A model generated the notes under the pieces. It had not been told where the DNA came from and ran no database searches. It worked only from the letters and a program-made list of their open reading frames with translations. A stretch of DNA of 64,000 nt from Durusdinium trenchii (lineage: Eukaryota > Sar > Dinophyceae > Suessiales > Symbiodiniaceae). Both the position numbers and the translations under genes were made by a program. The stretch is taken from contig CAXAMN010005336.1 of assembly GCA_963970005.1 (NCBI GenBank), positions 272,489 to 336,488 of the forward strand, written 5' to 3'. Below, in pieces: positions 40,217-49,813 of the stretch. Position 1 is the first letter of the stretch. Every line of letters begins with the position of its first letter.

Positions 40217-42847
40217 TCATTGAGCAGACACGGCCACGCGGAAAGCCTGATGAATCAAATCCGTCATGGAGTAAGTATATTCCTCCGTGCGCTTCAATGA
40301 TGCACCTCGACCTTCTGCATGTTCATGTCCACCCTGACACTTCTTTCCCACAAAAGCATCAATTAACTGATTTAAGTTAGTTTGAATTCTCCATGGCTTC
40401 CTAATAGGAACATTGTTCATGTCAACAACTCCTACCATGCACCCGTCAAACCTAACAGAGTCCATGACATGAGAAACACAAAATTGTTTCACCTTGCCAA
40501 GTTCCCAATAGTCACAACCATCTGGCCACTCGATTGCGATCCACGGTGACGATCGACGAAGCGAGTTAAATAGGTCAACCATACCTGACCAAATGCGTTT
40601 CATTTCATTGATGTGACTTTCAATCTTGACGGCAGCAGAAGGAATGTACTTGTTGACCCTTTGCCATGGAGATCCGCCAGTACATGGAATGCTCACCCAA
40701 ACAAGAATCTTGATCTTCGGTCCATGCTTCCGCAGGACACCGTTCACTTGATCAATAATTCCCTTCCTAGTTTTGGGGGAGGTGATGTCGTCATGTTCGG
40801 TGATACGAAAGACGATACACCCTTGAGCTTGCTTTCTAGTCGTATCCCCTAATTTCGAATTCGGCCCACAACACACTTCAATGAGGATCCTCTGAGGTCC
40901 GGACGATGCCCCGACGGCAGAAGGTTCCCCTTTGCTTTGCACTTTCTTTTCGGCCTTGCGGACGCTATGTTCGGGGGATGAGACAATGGCAAGCAGTTTG
41001 ATGAGCTTATCCCATTTTTCGGCGTTACTAAACGGTTTCGTAAAGATATCGGCGGCTTGCAAGATCGATGCGACGTATACGAGTACGAAATGCCTTCGAC
41101 CGAACTGTTCAGCAAGCCACGCCAAATTGAGACGTTGGGTCTTGTCCGTATGACGAAACGCCGGTGACCGACCCGACTCAAGTATTCTAATGGTAGCCTG
41201 ATTATCTTCTAACAAGACCATTTCAAAGGCTCCCGTTCCAACCAGGTAGATGTCGTTCGAACCTTGTTGCCCATCACCTGCATACTTGAAGTCTGTCAAT
41301 GCGTTTCTGATTTCACGGGACTCGACGCCATAGTCGATCTCATTCGGTCCTGCGATCCTGAAAATGGTTTTGCCCGTCGACGGCTCCTTCAATAGCTTGC
41401 TTCTAGCATTACACCAGTCCCACATGACGAATGTTTCAAAGCTTCCGTCTTTAAACTGTGCTATGGTTATGCTCATTGATGAAAGCATTTTGAGGTCCAC
41501 AGGCGTATCATCTTCTTGTTCAGGGACGAAGACCTTTTCACGAGGTTCAACATGGTGCCTAATGATTTGGCTTCCCAATGGATCGACTTCCCAGTGATCA
41601 TGTTTGTCCCCCCGTTTACCGTGCTTCTTCATCTTGGCATCAGTTTCCACCGTGCGAGAGGTTTGTACTCCCCCCGCCTGCCGGATGACTTGCCAAAGAC
41701 AGGAGGATGGAAGTCCAACCGTTCTCATTGAGAGGTTTGCAGAAACAACCTCTGCTTCAGTGGAACTCATCGCCGTTGAAGTTTGCTTTTTAGAAAACGC
41801 GGTCAACGGGAAATACGTGTTAGGCCCGACCATGGCCAATATGCAACCCGATGTGGACCGAGAATCATGTTCTCCTGCATGGTCACTGTCAGCAAACAGC
41901 CATAGTTTGCATTTCTCGGGTGCGTCACCGATAAAAGAAGTCATCTTGTGATCCAATGTGCAATGAATGTACGACATGAGGCGATGCAATGCAATATCAC
42001 AATCATGAGACCACTTAGTCACCCTACTAGCCAAGCCTTGTGTTGCTCTCAATAAGTCATATCTTGCCATCCTCGCGGCAAAGAGTACTTTCATGAGAAC
42101 GCGACTGGCAATGGCCTGGAGTTCCCCCCGGCTTTCGGCTTCGTCAGCCACGGGTCTGGCTATTTTATCATCATGAAACGGAGTTGATACCTTTTTGTAC
42201 TTGACTTCACGAGGTACCAATTCTTCGTATCTAGTCAGACACTGTTCGAGGAAACCCTTCATGTCATATGTGACCGTGGTAACAGGTACACTCATGCATG
42301 GCTGGTTGTTTTCCAGTTGGTCAAGGAACGTGAATCCCTGAGCCCTTGCTGCTTTCTTTGCCTGACCTTTGTCACGAAGTCTTTTGACTGCAGCTACGGC
42401 GACCCGTGGGTTGGACACACTCCGGTCGATGAAGTAGGTTTCCCCTGTCCACCAAAACGGAAGTCCAGTTTGCTTGCATGTCTCCAAATCATGCCAAAGT
42501 TCCGAGTACACTCCCCCCGGATCCCTGGCACCATCTCCCGATGCGCATGGTAACGCAATAGTGCAACGAATGCTACCGGGTTCAAATCCTAGAGCGTCAG
42601 TCGGCCGAACATCAAATCGCTTTCTAGGTTGAACGTGGTGATGAACAAACGTACCATGTTCAGGGAAGTGCGTCCAGTAGTCCTCAGTCCTTGCTACAGA
42701 AGCTGCAGGCACATTTGAGGGGTCCTGGATAGAATGATCGAAAACATGGGCGAAGCTCAACAGGAAGTTTGACCTCATGTTGAACAATATGTTCACATCC
42801 AAGGTACCTACCGACGTCTTCGGGAGGATCCATTTCGATGTGCTCAC
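40217..42847 (-). CDS. R2 pol C-terminal part: RT end, RNase H, methyltransferase-like domain
   Basis: This frame continues the polyprotein after a frame change near 42770 and has no start of its own. It includes ARTEDYWTHFPEHGTFVHHH and the RT thumb region, then RNase H: LWLFADSDHAGEHDSRSTSG (about 41880), FSKKQTSTAMSSTEAEVV (about 41770), LEDNQATIRIL (about 41210) and DIFTKPF. About 140 polar residues are inserted between the STEAE and EDNQ motifs. Residues 650-876 (40900-40220) resemble a C5-methyltransferase-type Rossmann domain: LIEVCCGPNSKLG (motif I-like), FRITEHDDIT (motif II-like), WVSIPCTGGSPWQ (the Pro-Cys motif IV). Later target-recognition parts are not evident. Stop at 40217. 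Confidence 0.8.
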   Translation of the reverse strand: MSTSKWILPKTSVGTLDVNILFNMRSNFLLSFAHVFDHSIQDPSNVPAASVARTEDYWTHFPEHGTFVHHHVQPRKRFDVRPTDALGFEPGSIRCTIALPCASGDGARDPGGVYSELWHDLETCKQTGLPFWWTGETYFIDRSVSNPRVAVAAVKRLRDKGQAKKAARAQGFTFLDQLENNQPCMSVPVTTVTYDMKGFLEQCLTRYEELVPREVKYKKVSTPFHDDKIARPVADEAESRGELQAIASRVLMKVLFAARMARYDLLRATQGLASRVTKWSHDCDIALHRLMSYIHCTLDHKMTSFIGDAPEKCKLWLFADSDHAGEHDSRSTSGCILAMVGPNTYFPLTAFSKKQTSTAMSSTEAEVVSANLSMRTVGLPSSCLWQVIRQAGGVQTSRTVETDAKMKKHGKRGDKHDHWEVDPLGSQIIRHHVEPREKVFVPEQEDDTPVDLKMLSSMSITIAQFKDGSFETFVMWDWCNARSKLLKEPSTGKTIFRIAGPNEIDYGVESREIRNALTDFKYAGDGQQGSNDIYLVGTGAFEMVLLEDNQATIRILESGRSPAFRHTDKTQRLNLAWLAEQFGRRHFVLVYVASILQAADIFTKPFSNAEKWDKLIKLLAIVSSPEHSVRKAEKKVQSKGEPSAVGASSGPQRILIEVCCGPNSKLGDTTRKQAQGCIVFRITEHDDITSPKTRKGIIDQVNGVLRKHGPKIKILVWVSIPCTGGSPWQRVNKYIPSAAVKIESHINEMKRIWSGMVDLFNSLRRSSPWIAIEWPDGCDYWELGKVKQFCVSHVMDSVRFDGCMVGVVDMNNVPIRKPWRIQTNLNQLIDAFVGKKCQGGHEHAEGRGASLKRTEEYTYSMTDLIHQAFRVAVSAQ

Positions 42848-45800
42848 CTATGAGCTTCCATCCCTCATCATGGTTTTCCCTAGGTCCCGCCAACTTAAAG
42901 TCGTCGACGTATACCGCGAGGAGCAGTCTCAATCGTTCATGCCAAAACATGGATGGCCAGCACTCAGGGTGAAGTGCTTTGAATCCAACCTTGATCAGAC
43001 ACGACTCACAATGTCGCTCCCAAAAGCCCCCCGAATCAGGGTGTCCGTACAATGCCAAGACGAGCCTGATAACGGGGTCTTTGTATTTACCAACCCCCTC
43101 CTTAGGCCAACGGTTTCGCGGGATGCGAATCCATGTCTCTGGGCCTTTCAGTGTGGTTTGGGTGTATGCCTGCTTGCCATCACCCTGGCTAATCCGGTTC
43201 CCCGGAGCAGATCCATAGCAATCCAATGCTTTGGCTGCTTCCATGTTCGCAGGCGATGAACCAAGTTCTGCAAACAATGCCGTCTCAGAAGACTCATCCT
43301 TAACATTGTTGCCTTGGAACACCGTTCTACCTTTGAACTTTCTGAGGGGGTTGCCTTTCTCTAATTCGCTACCCTTCTCAACACATAGCTCAAAGATCTT
43401 TCCTACGTGAACCTTTTCACCAGTGCGCCTAGCTTCACTAGCAACATGTTCCCATTCCTGAACAGTGTTATACCACCAGGCTGGTTTGCTCTCAAGTTTG
43501 TTCCATTCAAGATCGAGTGAAGCCTGAGCAGCAGGGTTCTCACCGACCTCCTTTGGACCTACCGGTCTGGCGACAAGTGCGTTCAAGATCATATCTTTTA
43601 CGAGTTCATGTGCTGTGGCTAGTCTGTCGCGGTGGTCATGTTTGATCACCTCTTTGACGGGCATAGCAGGAACGTCAACATTTTGGTCAACCCGATCCCT
43701 CGGGGAAGAAGGATCGTTGTTGTTCAGATTGTTGACCTTTGCAGCAGCGGCTTTGAACTTCTTTCTCGCTTCTTCAAGCTCGTATCTTCGAATCTCTTTC
43801 TCACGAGCTGCCTTTGAAGCGGCCTTCCAAAGAAAGGATGGAACATCTGGTGGTTTGGAAGTGCCTTTGTATTTCCTAGTTTTATATCCCCCCGCGCTGT
43901 AGAATGATGACCCCTCTTTTGGGATTGAGGTCACTTCACCTGTAACAGGATCAACAACCTCAACCATGTCTTCAGGCGGAACGCCTTCGAAAGGATCCTT
44001 GGGTGGATCTTTGGGCTTACCGGATGATGATGATGAGGAACCTCCTTTGCCCTCTTCATCTTCACCAGGATCATAAATCCCACTCTCAAACGCATCCTTC
44101 TTTGTATGATCAACCATTCCGTCAGTCGAAGGGACTTTAAGTGCTTTGCCACTTTCCATCGGACCTTTGTCAATCAACTCCTCCACAGGTTTAGCATCCT
44201 CATCTTCCGGCTTCGGAGGATCGTCCGATATCATGTAGCATGGAATGCGACCCTCACGGATAGCATTATACCTGTCCTTCAGTGGAAACACAAGATCTCC
44301 GTCAGGCAAAGCGAGTTTGTTCGTTCCAACCCATGGCACACTACTATCAAAGTTGTTGTCCATCACCTCTTTGAGAGGGAGAACAAGAAACTCTTTTCTC
44401 CATGAGAATTCAGGGTGAATCTTATATCCCAAAAATACTCCTGGTAGTGAGGTAGGATCGAATTTCAATTTTTCTTTGGTTTTGGTTTTTGGTCCGGTCC
44501 AATAGTCAACCCTCACTCCAAAAGGAATCATTGGTCCCTTGAACTTCTCATCGAACCTGAGTTGCCATGGTGTTTGAGCCTCCTGATCACCGAGTATGTT
44601 GTGCGCCATACAACAATGTCTGGCGGCATGCGTCCAGTATGTATGGTGCAAACCCGCTTGTTCAAGATTGATACGAGTTCCATCAAGAACGGATCGAATA
44701 CTTCTCTCTGCTTGAGCATTGCCCTTGGAGATATAGGGAACACTTGTAACGTGTCTCCATTTCAACTCTGATGCTGCCTTGACAAGCTCTTCTGCATTGT
44801 CTGAATAGAACACACCAATGTCATCCCGTCCCCGGGTGAAGTGCTTCAATGCAAGAACACAATCTCTAGTCGTTTTCCTAGCCGACGGATATACATATCT
44901 AAAGTCCGTAGCTATGTCCTTAACGACTAGAGCGTTTCTTGAACCATCGATAGCCTCTTCTTCGTCATCCCGAAGAATGAGATGATCAGCAGTGATGTGA
45001 TCACCAAATTTGTCAGCATCAACAGTTTCGGATCCTCCCTTCTTGTACGATGGTGGCTTAGTCATCTTAGCCCTTGAACATGTCGTGCAAAAAGGGTTCT
45101 TAGGAACATGCGTCAACAAATGTGCAAGCGACTTTGCTTCCCGCCTCAAGGCTTGTTCACCACGATCACGCTTTTCCGCTGGTGGATCGGGGACTAACCT
45201 GGCATCGACTGCTTCGGGTTCTGCTTCCGCAGACTCATGGGGTGCTTCCTCTACGCTAGGTGAAGTAGGGATGGGAATGTACGAAGACTTGCCGTTCCCG
45301 GAAGCATGTTCTTCATACTTGTGTCCGATAGCAGTCATAGCCATACCACTGGTTGATGGTAAATAAGGAACATAATCCTTCACTTGAAGCTTGATCCTCT
45401 GCCCATTTGGCTTTTTGAAATATGGTGTATCATTTGACGGCCAAATGAACGACCAATCATGATCAATACATAATTGTCCCACGGATATCACTGCCGGACT
45501 ATCATCAAGTACATATGGTTTTGCAGTGATTCCCAACAAGGGAATATCAAGATTAGCCTGATCATTAGCCTGGAACACTCCGTTAGCTGTAAGAAGACTA
45601 ACCGGTTTCGAGGATTCGAACACTTCGTTGCGATTGACCATTTCCCTAGATACCAGATCATTCGCACTGCCAGTATCTGCAATCCATGCGATCTCGGTCG
45701 CAGGCATTGTGACCTGTTGGTTCTTAAAACAATGCTTGCATCCCATTTCCGAATCGCAAAGATAGCAACAGCGTGCCTCGATGCCATTCAACTCGTTTGA

Positions 45801-46473
45801 AACAGCTCTGCTCAAACGTTCTGCTGCGATGCATGCATCTTCAGATGCCATTTCCAAAACTTCAGCGTTTCCTTTATGGCCTATTGGGAAACTGACATGC
45901 TTTCTTTGTTTTCGCGCAACAACTGGAAACATTAAAGAATTGCAATGAACCACGTGTTTAAAAACTTCTGGTTTGTCAGCAAAAGAAAGGCACTTCACTT
46001 TTCCCCGTCCTGACGAAGATGATGGGGAAGAATTGGTGGCAGGTGTAGCAACCATGGCCACGCTTTCCAACGGGCATCTGATAGTAGCAGACTGTGATGA
46101 TGAGACCGCAGTAGCTAAGACCAGAGTGCGCAGCAGGCAAACAGCAGCTGGGTTAGAAGGAGCACCTTTCCCACCTTTGGATTTCTGACTACCGCCAGAA
46201 CCGTTGGAGCCACGAGAAGTACTTCGTTTCTTCTTCTCTCTTTTCTCCTTCTTCTTCTTCTTTCGTTTCTTTCGGTCGTCACTTGGTGCGGGTGTAGAAG
46301 AACGATCGGGATGTTTGAAAGCACAATTCTTTCCCCGGTGACAGTCACCAGATTTCCAAAACTTGCAAACTTCCGATCTTGATCCCGGAGTCAACGACCT
46401 TCCACGTGAAGAAGAAGATCTACCCTTTCCACCACCTTTGGGCCTCCCTTTGCTGGATTCACCACTCACGATC
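42684..46473 (-). CDS. R2 gag 3' part, protease, integrase and RT
   Basis: The frame is open from 47300 through the KDZ edge and 8-bp array, but element sequence starts at about 46473. Order: Ser/Arg-rich segment and the second CCCH finger (CKFWKSGDCHRGKNCAFKH, 46370-46317), a Lys-rich stretch, aspartic protease with an intact motif (IAWIADTGSANDLVSRE, near 45680), integrase zinc site (HLLTHVPKNPFCTTC), and the catalytic triad in TADHLILRD, FYSDNAEEL and GNAQAERSI. Next come the integrase C-terminal part (GVFLGYKIHPEFSWRKEF), an acidic linker, and RT (VHVGKIFELC, LRKFKGRTVFQGN, GDGKQAYTQ, LYGHPDSGGFWE) with the catalytic VYVDDFKLAG near 42920. The frame ends at 42684 out of register; the next frame carries on from about 42770. 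One base is lost or gained there, by mutation or sequencing error. Confidence 0.9.
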
Positions 46474-46490
46474 CCCTTACCGTCCAAGCC

Positions 46491-46985
46491 GACCAGCGGA
46501 CCGGCGGACCAGCGGACCAGCGGACCGGCGGACCAGCGGACCAGCGGACCAGCGGACCGGCGAACCGGCGGACCAGCGACCAGCGGACCAGCGGACCAGC
46601 GGACCCGCGGACCGGCGAACCGACGGACGAGCGGAGCGGCGGACCGGGGGACCAGGGACCCGCCGACCGGCGAACCGGCGGACCGGCGGACCGGCGGACC
46701 AGCGGACCAGCGGACCGGCGGACCGGCGGACCAGCGGACCAGCGACCGGCGAACCGGCGAACCGGCGGACCAGCGGACCAGCGGACCAGCGGACCGGCGG
46801 ACCAGCGGACCGGCGGACTGGGGCGGACCGGCGGACCCGCGGACCGGCGGACCGGCGGACCAGCGGACCGGCGGACCAGCAGGCTGGCGAACCAGCTTCG
46901 GCGGACCAGCGGAGCAGCGACCAGCGGACGAGCGGACCAGCAGTGCAGGCAACGACCAGCGGATAGCGGCTAAGCGGACCAGCGG
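46491..46985. repeat. 8-bp tandem array, left side of KDZ insert
   Basis: About sixty copies of GCGGACCR (R = A or G) with a few decayed units; a remnant recurs at 47041-47057. Because 8 is not a multiple of 3 and the unit has no stop, several frames stay open and encode 8-residue repeats such as RTSGPADQ or the antisense SAGPLVRW. These frames are not genes. Confidence 0.95.
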
Positions 46986-47521
46986 GCGCCAGCACTTGAC
47001 ATAGAGTCCCACCCTTCCCACCCTTGCCTGCGCCACCAACAGGCCAGCGGACCAGCGGAGATAATAATGGTGGTGGTGATGGGTGTTTTGGTTGTTGTTC
47101 TTGTTGTTTTTGCTGCTACTACTGAGTTTCAGCCCGGGACACTCAATGCGTCCTTGGTCAGGCTTCGCCTTGCTGCTTCGCCGCTTGGCATTTGGAGGCG
47201 CGGTGGGAGTTTCGTCTGGCTGTACTAATGAAGTCAATCGCTTTGCCAACAGCTTGCTGCCTGTGTCGCCCATGGCATGAGCCTTTTCACTTGGCCGCAT
47301 CGTCTTCTTTCATCCTCAAGCTGCTGGCCTTGTCTCTTGATTTCTTTCATCGGCGCATGATTGCAACCGCGGTCGAAAACATGACTTGCAAACGTCTACC
47401 GTGCTTCTGCTTTTGAACCAGCATGCAAGTATGCAAGTTGCCGATTGCAAGCGCGAGACCCGCAAGCCACCCTGCTATCAGCAAACATCAATCTAGCATT
47501 TTCTTTTTTCATGCAGCTGCA
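46986..47521. other. 5' region of the KDZ transposase gene
   Basis: This region holds a GGTGGT/TTGTTG-rich stretch near 47065-47115. The minus strand is open (47300-47100) with a protein-like composition, but it overlaps the transposase promoter side and has no recognised domain. Nothing else was seen. Confidence 0.4.
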
Positions 47522-49516
47522 ATGACGAATCCACAGCATCAGTGCCATGGGGTCCTTGCGCAAGCCATTTGTGACGCTGACCCGGCTGCGCAAATTTCGC
47601 CAGAACTAGTCCATCATTTGGCGACCAGATTAGAACCGCTCTTCAACCAAAGGGTTGCTGTTTTCGGCCGGGAAAGCAAAGCTCAAGAATTGGTGCCGCA
47701 GCTTGTTGCTTGCCCTGGGTGCGGAGGACGACTTGCTGAATGTCGGAGCTCCGCTGCTGCAGCTATCGTCGTAGATCTGTCGGGTTTGGTCCAGAAACAA
47801 CACATTCCACTGAGATGTCGGCGATCCTCCTGTCCAGACTTTGGTGTGCTGCTGTGGTACAACTATACCGTGCGGAGTGGGTGCCATCATTTTGCAGGAG
47901 AGCTACCTGAGTTGAACTGCTTCATGTTGTCCGCCACCTTCGGCTTCAGTGTCCCCTGGTTGCAACAGTTTCACGTACGCATGGTGAGGCAACATGCGTC
48001 TTTCACAAGTGAAGCAGATGTGCTCGGCGCGCAGGCAGCTTACAATTCCCAGCTCCATCTCTTACCAACAGCTCGATTGCGGCTTCTCATTAGCCAGGGG
48101 TGGTTTGCTTGGCGTCTCCTCACCCGGGTGCACCAAAGCAATTTGGACCTAGCATCTTTTGATTTCTTGCGGCCCATGGAGGACATGATTGGCTTATTCT
48201 TGCCGCAGTTGCAAAGAGAATTTGGCAGGACTACCTTGGAGGAAGCCCAAAAAGCCACGATGCGCTGTGACGTTGTTGTGCTCGATGGCAATGCAAAAAA
48301 TCGTCGAGCTGTTTGCGGAGCCTCATTGGCCGGAGGAACTTTTTCCAAGGAATTGCGCCGGGTGGTCCGCCACAACTGTGCCAATACTCCCGCTTTTCGG
48401 AGATGCTTCTGTCCCGCCCATTGCAGTCAAGATGATCAATTCCAGGCGGGGGGGCAAAGCATTTCCAACCGCAAAAATGAGTAAAGTTTTTCTTTTTCAG
48501 CCACTCTGCCTCAGGAAGTGACCATTCTTCAGCACAAGCTCATCAATGACGGACAGTGCTTGATGGTCTTGCTGAAAGAGACTGTGGAGCCTCAAAGAGA
48601 AGCTTGGGTATCCGATTCTGCAGTTCCAGCGTCTGTCCTGTCCAACTATTTGCAGCAAGTGGGCGAGGCGAAGTTGAAACCCAGCAAACGCCCACGGCGA
48701 GAAGAGGAGGCAGACGGCAGAGGCGGCTCTTCCTCATCGCTTGGGCCTTCGATGCTTGCGAGTTTAACGTTGCAAGAGATTGGGCGCTCGTCCGACCCAA
48801 CAGATTTGCAGTGCGTGACTTGCTGCACACACAAGGAAGGCAGCGCTGCTCAAAGGCAGCTTGCCAAATCTGCTGGAATGTTGTGCGCGTGTTTGTCTGA
48901 GGGTTTGATTTTGCACATGCAAGAAATCTACGGCTGTGAGTCGTTGAGCCAGAGATACCTATGTCTGGCGTCTGTGAAAGCCCTCTTGCCGTCCCTTCGC
49001 GTGGTGGTCCACGATGATGCTTGCCATTTGCACAAGTACGCGGCTCGTCGCGCCCAGGACGGAAACTCAAAGGGGATGACAAAGCCACGAAATTCTTTGG
49101 GCAGTGAGAGCTATAAGCACCGTGCTAGTGTTCTGTTGTTTCTTGCGTGAATGCGTTTCACGTTTTATATTGCCCATGCGCAGGATTCAGAAGCTGCTGC
49201 CCAGATAGCCCCGCCAGAGATGAAGTACGTGTGCGACAAGTTCCACATGGCTGGCCATACCGATGCTTGGTGTAAAGAGACGTGCGACCCAGCCTTGCCT
49301 GCAAACGCTTCTCTTCTTCAAGGCATTCGGACTTCGGTCTGTGAATTCACTTTTACCTGGTTGAGCAAGTACAAGCACCAAACCAAGCACATGAACAAGC
49401 ACGGCTTCCAATTCTTCTTGCTCGATATGGCGTGGAGCCACAATGAAATTATACTCCAAGGAGGCTACAGACCAGAGGAGGTCGCCGGCTCTGCGGCAGT
49501 GGAAGGGACCGACTGA
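47522..49516 (+). CDS. KDZ-type transposase (three exons)
   Basis: Exons: 47522-48445, 48515-49057, 49184-49516. The start is the ATG at 47522, and joining these exons gives one frame. The N-terminal part has a Cys cluster (VACPGCGGRLAEC ... LRCRRSSCPDFG ... GCHHFAG) like those joined to KDZ transposases. Catalytic acidic residues: VVLDGNAKNRRAVCG (Asp, 48273), VVVHDDACHLHKYAARRA (Asp, 49004) and SVCEFTFTWLSKYKHQTKHM (Glu, 49334). A Cys/His piece (CFCPAHC) lies before the second exon, and CDKFHMAGHTDAWCKETCDP before the Glu motif. Intron 1 (48446-48514) starts GC and intron 2 (49058-49183) starts GA; both end AG, with AG|G on each side. No stop or frameshift is seen in the joined exons, so the protein may be intact. 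It would cut and join the transposon ends. Confidence 0.8.
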
Positions 49517-49813
49517 CAGTCTAAAGTTAAGATTTAGGATTTCAAGCACGGCCTGTGCCTTATAGACTGGATCGAAGCTGTGGAATGGAAAATTCATGGT
49601 GTGTCGTACCCGCTCATTGCATCGACCTGTTGCTTCAAACGGCTACATATCACGCGGTACATGACTCTGTCAGTGCGCATGTGCAGATGCCTCGCTTTGA
49701 AACCAAACTGTTTTGCGTAGCTTCGACTAAGTCTGACTAAAGTGTTCCAACAAAGCCTTGCATGATGGCCGTGACAGCCGCGTCTGCTCTGAGCTCGGTG
49801 GCGCGGCCAAGCC
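49517..49813. other. spacer between the two KDZ-element genes
   Basis: There is no clear coding sequence. It contains the 3' end of the transposase unit and upstream sequence of the next gene. Confidence 0.4.

Noticed and set aside
46363-47004. Long open frames of RTSGPADQ or SAGPLVRW repeats on both strands
   Set aside because: They are translations of the stop-free 8-bp array, open in several frames on both strands. They are not genes.
47100-47300. Minus-strand start MRPSEKAHAMGDTGSK fused to R2 pol
   Set aside because: It lies inside the KDZ insert and joins pol only because the array has no stops. It is not the gag start, which is at 55167.
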